Shown: one piece after another, positions 47,489 to 52,435 of the stretch
Numbering within the stretch: position 1 is the first letter of the stretch
How the letters are laid out: every line of letters starts with the position of its first letter
IMG/VR virus record: IMGVR_UViG_3300044527_000341
Span: 1 to 52,435 of that record
DNA length: 52,435 bases
From: a virus
Direction: 5' to 3' (one strand)
Program-made: the position numbers and the translations under genes
The notes under the pieces: generated by a model
Seen by the model: the letters and a program-made list of their open reading frames with translations, nothing else
Databases searched by the model: none
What the model was told of the DNA's origin: nothing

Positions 47489-49681
47489 CTAAGCAAGTCT
47501 TTTTTGCGTTATTTTTTGGGCGGCTTCGGCGTCCCGAATAGCCATCTTTTGTTCAGCTTCGGCGGCTCGAAGCTGTTGGTCGAGTTGAGCTTGCTGGAGT
47601 CTGATCTGGGAATTGACTTGGGCTTCCCGCAATTTGGAGGCGGTCTTAGGGTCGAGATCCATACCTGCGGTCTGGGGGTTGCGCTGGGCTTCGGCGGCCA
47701 TCTGTTTTCCAATATTCTCCACGGCTTCCCGCACAAGATTGAGAACTTGCATAGCGGCGGCCACTTCCTGTTTCCGAGTCGGGTCGGAAGCAAGGGCTTC
47801 GACATGCGCCATCGAATGGGGGTACTGCAACTGGAGGTAGGCGAGGGCAACCCGAGGCTCGACTTGGTTCTGTTGCAGAGCCTGCAGGAACCGACCAGCG
47901 TCTTCGAGGTGGATGCGAGCGTGAACAGCATGGTTCTCGCCGGGATTGACGCTAACTCCACGGCCACTCTGCATCGCATTGTTCTCGAGCTCGGCGATCT
48001 TGGCGTCGACTGGGACACGCTCAATCTCGGCCTTCGGGAGGTAGCGGTCGACCTGGTCGTAACCGACACGAGCGGCCACACGATCACGGATAAGGTTACG
48101 CTGTCCGACCTCGTCGAAGCGTGGGAGGATCTGGAGAAACTCATTGAAGGCGAGCATTCGGGCACCGGCACTTCCAGCACCAATGGCTCGAACTGCGTTG
48201 ACCCGATACACTTTCTGGACGGCGTCCCACGGAACGCCACGAGCCATCACACGCTTTTTGAAGTCGACGGCGGCTTTGCCACCAGGTTCGTCGGCTCGGT
48301 AGTTGACGTTAGCCAAACGGCGAAACTGCTCGGCCAATAGTTTCTGCCAAGGAGTATAGTAAAGATTCATCGCCTGCGTCCCAAGAATGGACTGCTGGGC
48401 AAGTTGGGCTTGGACTTCGGTGGCGGTTCTGGCGTCACCTTCGGGCATCAACTGACGCTGGTTATAAGTGCCGGTGTTGTTCTGGCGAACCATCTCCAAG
48501 TCACGAACAATCGGGAGAACATTGCCAGCGAGATTGGGAACGGCACGATCGACCACATTGATGCCAGGAGGCAGAATGGAAAGCGGACCGTTGTACATCA
48601 AGGTCAGATTGCTGACATCCTCTCCAGTTCCTGGCTGGATCATCAAGGCGGAGGAAAGCATCGCCCCGTCGACAACGGCGTTACGGAGGCGGTTGGAAAG
48701 CTGGATAAACGGAAAGAGTTTGTAACCAAGACCACGAATGGAGTGGAGCGTGCCGTTGGTTCCGATCCCATAGCTGAACAAGGTGAAGGCCTCGTTGGCG
48801 TGTTTGAAGCGGCTGGGCTTTTTAAATAGGAAGTCTGTCTCGTCACCAGCCCGAGTCCCGATGTAATGGGAAATGGAGCCGTCAAACTCCTGGACAAAGT
48901 AGTGAACACAACGGACAACTTTGCTACGGGCGTGGGAGTAAATAAGGTCGTTGTTCTTCAACTCTTCCTGCAGACGCTCCCAGTCCCGATCGGTGGCTCT
49001 GGCAATCTCGGTGGAGAGCATAATGGCCTTGCGGGTGACTTCAACGTTCCAGCCCAGTTCGGCGGCGACTTTGGGGTTCTCGATATACTTGAAAAGCTCG
49101 CCTACTAGGAAATTCCGCTCAATCGTCATTACCTCAAACTTCGTGTCGGAAGCGGGTGTGCCACGGGGAACTTTGAAATCCCGCATACCGCAGACATTCC
49201 ACTGCCAGTTGCGGTTGTCTTCGAAGAAGGACAGCCCCACGCCGTAGGCCACGAACTGATGGGCGAGCATCTGCTGTTTGTAGAAGAACTCGTCCCAATC
49301 GGTGATCGTGCGGTGGAACTCCTCGGCAATGATGTTTTCCCACTCCACCCTTTGCGAGGCGTCGCCAAAAGAGGTTTTGACTGTGGCTAGTTTGTCAACG
49401 GAATTGACCAGATCGGAGTAGGCGGAAAGCGAGGTCTCAAGAGCCGCGGCCGCCTCTCCGAAGTTAAGGTTAGCCCGATATCCTTGACCGAGGGCTTTGA
49501 GTTGCTGGGAGGAGTAGGGTGGCTCGCCGTCGAGCATTGACTGGACTTTCTGGCGATCAATGGAAGAAGCGTCGTCAGACTGACGCATAGCCATGTAAAT
49601 GGCATGAGCCGACTTTACATCTTTGATTCTTGTCCGTGGCGGTTTGCCGGACTCTGAAAGTGATTCGAGTTCGATTGACAC
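47489..49681 (-). CDS. portal protein
   Basis: A 730-residue protein, in the size range of podovirus-type portals. It follows the large terminase and precedes the scaffold, the standard order. Typical stretches are EPPYSSQQLKALGQGYRANL, a mixed alpha/beta wing, FPFIQLSNRLRNAVVDGAML, GINVVDRAVPNLAGNVLPIV and TATEVQAQLAQQS. The C-terminal 120 residues form a long Gln/Ala/Glu-rich coiled coil, as in portals with a barrel. It forms the dodecameric ring for DNA entry and exit. The start is GTG 49681. Confidence 0.82.
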   Translation of the reverse strand: MSIELESLSESGKPPRTRIKDVKSAHAIYMAMRQSDDASSIDRQKVQSMLDGEPPYSSQQLKALGQGYRANLNFGEAAAALETSLSAYSDLVNSVDKLATVKTSFGDASQRVEWENIIAEEFHRTITDWDEFFYKQQMLAHQFVAYGVGLSFFEDNRNWQWNVCGMRDFKVPRGTPASDTKFEVMTIERNFLVGELFKYIENPKVAAELGWNVEVTRKAIMLSTEIARATDRDWERLQEELKNNDLIYSHARSKVVRCVHYFVQEFDGSISHYIGTRAGDETDFLFKKPSRFKHANEAFTLFSYGIGTNGTLHSIRGLGYKLFPFIQLSNRLRNAVVDGAMLSSALMIQPGTGEDVSNLTLMYNGPLSILPPGINVVDRAVPNLAGNVLPIVRDLEMVRQNNTGTYNQRQLMPEGDARTATEVQAQLAQQSILGTQAMNLYYTPWQKLLAEQFRRLANVNYRADEPGGKAAVDFKKRVMARGVPWDAVQKVYRVNAVRAIGAGSAGARMLAFNEFLQILPRFDEVGQRNLIRDRVAARVGYDQVDRYLPKAEIERVPVDAKIAELENNAMQSGRGVSVNPGENHAVHARIHLEDAGRFLQALQQNQVEPRVALAYLQLQYPHSMAHVEALASDPTRKQEVAAAMQVLNLVREAVENIGKQMAAEAQRNPQTAGMDLDPKTASKLREAQVNSQIRLQQAQLDQQLRAAEAEQKMAIRDAEAAQKITQKRLA

Positions 49682-49688
49682 GTGTCCC

Positions 49689-49717
49689 TTACTCTAACAC
49701 CGAATATTGTTAGTCAA
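49689..49717 (-). promoter_or_regulatory. promoter-like motif upstream of the portal gene
   Basis: Reading leftward: CTTGACT, six bases after TTGAC a TAT, two bases later GGTGTTA, then GAGTAAGGG. It matches the site before the capsid gene at the same spacings, and again the TGA stop of the upstream gene lies within TTGAC. It sits only about 10-30 bases before the GTG start, so a sigma70 start site would leave almost no leader; a phage-polymerase promoter or operator would fit better. Confidence 0.5.
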
Positions 49718-51432
49718 GAGACACCTAGGACTTGTCGGTCGTCCAAGGAACTGACATCCAGCTTCCTAGCCATCTTGAGCCAATCCTTGCCACGCTCGCC
49801 AGCCCTTCTTCCACCAGCCACGGCTCCCAGCCTCTGACGGCAGAGATCGAGCAGGAGGAGGGCGGCATCTGCCAAGTCGGGTGATTTGCCCATTCTGGAC
49901 TTCATATCCCGCTTGGGCTCCACCACCAGACGACCTCCAGATAGAGTGCTGTACTTCCTAGCGCACAACTCACGAGCCAGTTCTGGGGTAATGCCACGGA
50001 TCTGGTTCCCACGCAGATACTCCACCCCGACATACCAAAGCTCCGTGACCCTATTGGCAAACTTCTCGTTGGCCTTGACGGGTGACATCACGCTGATGGG
50101 GAGTTCGGTCGGCTTTTCCCCGAACTTGACCCGAAGCACCTTAGAACTCCAGGTCTCGCTCAAGATGTCGCAGAACGGATCGCCTGCGCCCGTGGCGTCA
50201 ACTGCCAGATGTTCTGGACGGACCCCCTCCTTCTCGCAGATCTCCCGAACCTGTCTGGCAATTTGGAAGTTCCGAGGCTCGTTGGCTTTGGTGGCATCCT
50301 CACGGATCACATAAGCCTTGGTGAAGGAGACAGTCGGAAGATCAAGACTGCTCCTACCGAACGCACCTACATAAAGAACTGATCGGTCTCCTCCGTTGGT
50401 GAAGGCTGGGTCGAAGCCAGCCACCTTGATCGGTTGGGTTTGCCAAAGAGGTAGGGCTTCGCCATCAAACTTTCTGATATCGGCTTCCGAGTAGATGTTT
50501 TGTTCGGCACCAACGGGAGCGGGAAAAGATCGGATAAACCGCCAGTAAGAGAGCGAATTTTCTCCTTGATACTCCTTGGCCTCACGAAGCTGGCGGGATG
50601 TCAAAAGGAACGGCCATTGATCGTCGGCGTCCAGATTGGGTGTCTTCTCGCCGTCGAGATGGATGCAATACCCACGGGAAGTTTCCCACCCGTCCAACTC
50701 GGCATTGACACTATTCCAAGTGTTCTTGGGCGTGATGAACTGGCCGAACGGATCGTAGGACGATGCAAAGTTCCCAAGGGCGATGCACTGAAAGAATGGG
50801 TTGGAGTCCAAGTTGTGGATCGCCTCAAAAATTGCGGGAGAGACATCCGTAGCCTCGTCGACCAAAAGAAACACACGTTTGTTCTTGAGACCGATCAGCT
50901 TTTCGGTGGCTTCCTTCTCCTTGTCCTTGGCGGACGGGATAAGGGTGATGGATGAGCGGTCACTGCCAGCCTCGTCCAAAATCAGTTTCCCCATCGAGTC
51001 GACGATGCGACCTGGGAGTCCCGGAATCTGTAAATGACGCTCACGGATGACTCCCCACATACGTTTTCTGGCTTCACGAACGGATGTCGTGGTGACCAGC
51101 ACAAGAGTGTTAAACGGATCGCACAACCAATTCACCAATCCCCATAACCCGATGCAGTGGGTTTTGCTGGAGGACTTTGGGCCAGAAATGCCTAGGTAAT
51201 TCCACTTGCAGGCTTCCTCAAAAATCTTCTCTGCCCAAGGATTCCATTGGAATCCGTTTTTGTTCTTCTTGTCGTATGGCCAAAGCAATTCAATCACCCT
51301 ACGAAAATGGCCGTACTTGCCAAAGCCACCACGCTCTGGGCCATAGTTGTCACGAAAGGCCACAAGTTCAATTGTGACATCGGTTGTCCCGGCTGGCCAT
51401 ACTCGGCCATATCTCTCAAATCCTTGGCTCAC
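49714..51432 (-). CDS. terL: terminase large subunit
   Basis: A 572-residue packaging motor. The N-terminal ATPase has a Walker A-like GPKSSSKT at residues 84-91 and Walker B LLVDEA near 189-194, followed by a coupling region (CIALGNFASSYDP). The C-terminal RNase H-like nuclease has VAGFDPAFTNGGDRS (Asp341), LAVDATGAGDP (Asp412) and SPDLADAALL as metal ligands. It cuts and pumps DNA into proheads through the portal. No small-subunit gene is recognised in the window; it may lie to the right or be unrecognisable. Confidence 0.9.
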   Translation of the reverse strand: MSQGFERYGRVWPAGTTDVTIELVAFRDNYGPERGGFGKYGHFRRVIELLWPYDKKNKNGFQWNPWAEKIFEEACKWNYLGISGPKSSSKTHCIGLWGLVNWLCDPFNTLVLVTTTSVREARKRMWGVIRERHLQIPGLPGRIVDSMGKLILDEAGSDRSSITLIPSAKDKEKEATEKLIGLKNKRVFLLVDEATDVSPAIFEAIHNLDSNPFFQCIALGNFASSYDPFGQFITPKNTWNSVNAELDGWETSRGYCIHLDGEKTPNLDADDQWPFLLTSRQLREAKEYQGENSLSYWRFIRSFPAPVGAEQNIYSEADIRKFDGEALPLWQTQPIKVAGFDPAFTNGGDRSVLYVGAFGRSSLDLPTVSFTKAYVIREDATKANEPRNFQIARQVREICEKEGVRPEHLAVDATGAGDPFCDILSETWSSKVLRVKFGEKPTELPISVMSPVKANEKFANRVTELWYVGVEYLRGNQIRGITPELARELCARKYSTLSGGRLVVEPKRDMKSRMGKSPDLADAALLLLDLCRQRLGAVAGGRRAGERGKDWLKMARKLDVSSLDDRQVLGVS

Positions 51433-51480
51433 GATGGAGCAAAGACTGTAACAAAACGATTAGCTTGGGGCAAGATTTAG

Positions 51481-52435
51481 TTAACGGCTGATTTCTTCCC
51501 AATCCATCGACCCAAATATGTTTGAGCCACCACCGCCAACGGTTTGAGCCGCAACCGTGATTGTCAACTCATAGGGAGTCGAGGTAAAGCTATTACGTTC
51601 CAGCTGAAACCTAAACAAAGCTTCTTTTAGGATATCCACCGACGGATTCGATTGGTTGGATTGGCTGACAAACCCGCTGGCCAAAATCCTACCACCAGAA
51701 AAGCTGGAGCCAGTAATATTATATTCCATAGAACTATCCGAGCCCGGATCTGCCCAAGTTCCTCCAGAAGTTGTGCCACCAGCCATAACGCGCCAATTAT
51801 AATTACCAGTAGTTGCGGGGAGGACAGACAAAGCGGTCAAGATTGCGATGGAGTCGAGTCTTGTGGACTTTAAGCGGATAGAAACAATTGGGTAATAAGT
51901 ACCGGCCACAGTCATATTATAAGGAGTCGTCACAACTGTGTTGGCCGCTTTCTGTGCGCCAAAGAGTTGGTAGCCACCTTCTGAAATGACTGTGGAACAG
52001 ACTTGTTTTAATGTGCTTGAGCCACTGGTCGTGCCAGTATTTGTAATTTCGTAGCGTAGGGGGAGGCTGGCTGTGGTGATGTAGGTGGAGGAAATCAAAT
52101 TTGCGTGGTGGAACGAATGACAGGTTATGAATTGACCATTGATCACGAAGCCACACCGAACAGTGCCGAGACCGAGCCACTCAATATCCATCCACATAAT
52201 CTGGGCTTTTGTGATGTCGAGGGTGAAACCAGAAGCACCAAGACCGTCGAGTTTGTCGCCATTCCAGTCGGATTTATTGACGGTGGTTGTCGTGCCTGTG
52301 GCCAAACTACGTTCGACAAAACTTAAGGTTGTCCCATCCAGTTCCAAAAAGATTCCGTTGTCTGTGCCAAAGTAACCTACACGTTGTCGCAAATTGGTTT
52401 TTGCTGGGGCAAGGACAAAAGTGTTGAGAACTAAA
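51481..52435 (-). CDS. tail fibre/surface protein, 5' end outside window
   Basis: A beta-rich protein whose frame stays open to the right edge; the TTG at 52392 is internal, because coding-like residues (NTFVLAPAKTNLRQRVGYFG) precede it. Motifs RQRVGYFGTDNGIFLEL, DITKAQIMWMDIEWLGLGT, VRCGFVINGQFITCHSFHHA and SLPLRYEI recur in phage and prophage tail or baseplate proteins. Located upstream of the terminase. The visible part is probably the C-terminal half of a larger fibre. Receptor unknown. Confidence 0.7.
   Translation of the reverse strand, partial: LVLNTFVLAPAKTNLRQRVGYFGTDNGIFLELDGTTLSFVERSLATGTTTTVNKSDWNGDKLDGLGASGFTLDITKAQIMWMDIEWLGLGTVRCGFVINGQFITCHSFHHANLISSTYITTASLPLRYEITNTGTTSGSSTLKQVCSTVISEGGYQLFGAQKAANTVVTTPYNMTVAGTYYPIVSIRLKSTRLDSIAILTALSVLPATTGNYNWRVMAGGTTSGGTWADPGSDSSMEYNITGSSFSGGRILASGFVSQSNQSNPSVDILKEALFRFQLERNSFTSTPYELTITVAAQTVGGGGSNIFGSMDWEEISR

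Noticed and set aside
51433-51480. Possible third copy of the TTGAC/TAT/GGTGTTA motif before the terminase
   Set aside because: Only TTGCC and a shifted GTTA are found; spacing and identity are too poor.
1-52435. tRNA genes, CRISPR arrays, insertion sequences, attachment sites
   Set aside because: No cloverleaf with a TTCGA arm, no regularly spaced repeats, and no transposase or integrase frame was seen on reading either strand.

Overview
The window is part of a tailed double-stranded DNA phage genome (Caudoviricetes), most likely podovirus-like. The leftward strand carries a near-complete virion module: terminase, portal, scaffold-like protein, major capsid protein, adaptor- and nozzle-like tail proteins, several fibres, a lysis cassette and a 3587-residue ejection-type protein. 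No DNA polymerase, RNA polymerase, integrase, repressor or tRNA gene is visible, and genes are cut at both ends, so the genome is larger than the window. Host cannot be named from sequence; most genes have canonical AAGGAG-type ribosome binding sites, so a bacterium is expected.

Layout. Bases 1-8918, rightward strand: a MoxR-type AAA+ ATPase (5' truncated) and its VWA/HExxH partner, then a tightly packed cassette of small accessory genes with many ATGA start/stop overlaps. It includes a DUF3846-like protein, a GP88-family protein and a C5 cytosine methyltransferase. A 65-base intergenic segment (4201-4265) can fold as a perfect three-way junction. Bases 8847-10686 are a mixed-strand patch of small genes: a glucosaminidase-like hydrolase, a basic Cys-containing protein and small membrane proteins. 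Bases 10642-21405 hold one giant leftward gene for a polyvalent-type protein with kinase-like and ADP-ribosyltransferase-like modules and membrane-type segments; a separate small gene appears nested in it out of frame.

Bases 21424-37047, leftward: probable internal virion proteins, a LamG/SPRY fibre, a repeat-rich fibre, an adaptor-like protein with an internal duplication, an RCC1-propeller fibre and a nozzle-like protein. Bases 37057-39534: a PD-(D/E)XK-like protein and the lysis set (secreted CHAP-like endolysin, membrane proteins, unimolecular-spanin-like lipoprotein). Bases 39598-52435: major capsid protein with a long structured leader, a four-gene glycosyltransferase/FkbM methyltransferase cassette, a beta-helix surface protein, scaffold, portal, large terminase and a truncated fibre.

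Working together: the right half packages DNA, builds the capsid and tail and lyses the cell. The giant protein and its neighbours are probably packaged and ejected with the DNA. The rightward genes look like early takeover, DNA-modification and accessory functions. Two leftward intergenic sites, in front of the capsid and portal genes, share a spaced motif (TTGAC, then TAT, then GGTGTTA) that may be a phage-specific late promoter. The least expected items are the nested gene at 17898-18164, the second reading frame inside the methyltransferase (6488-7036), the shared promoter-like motif, and the three-way-junction RNA.
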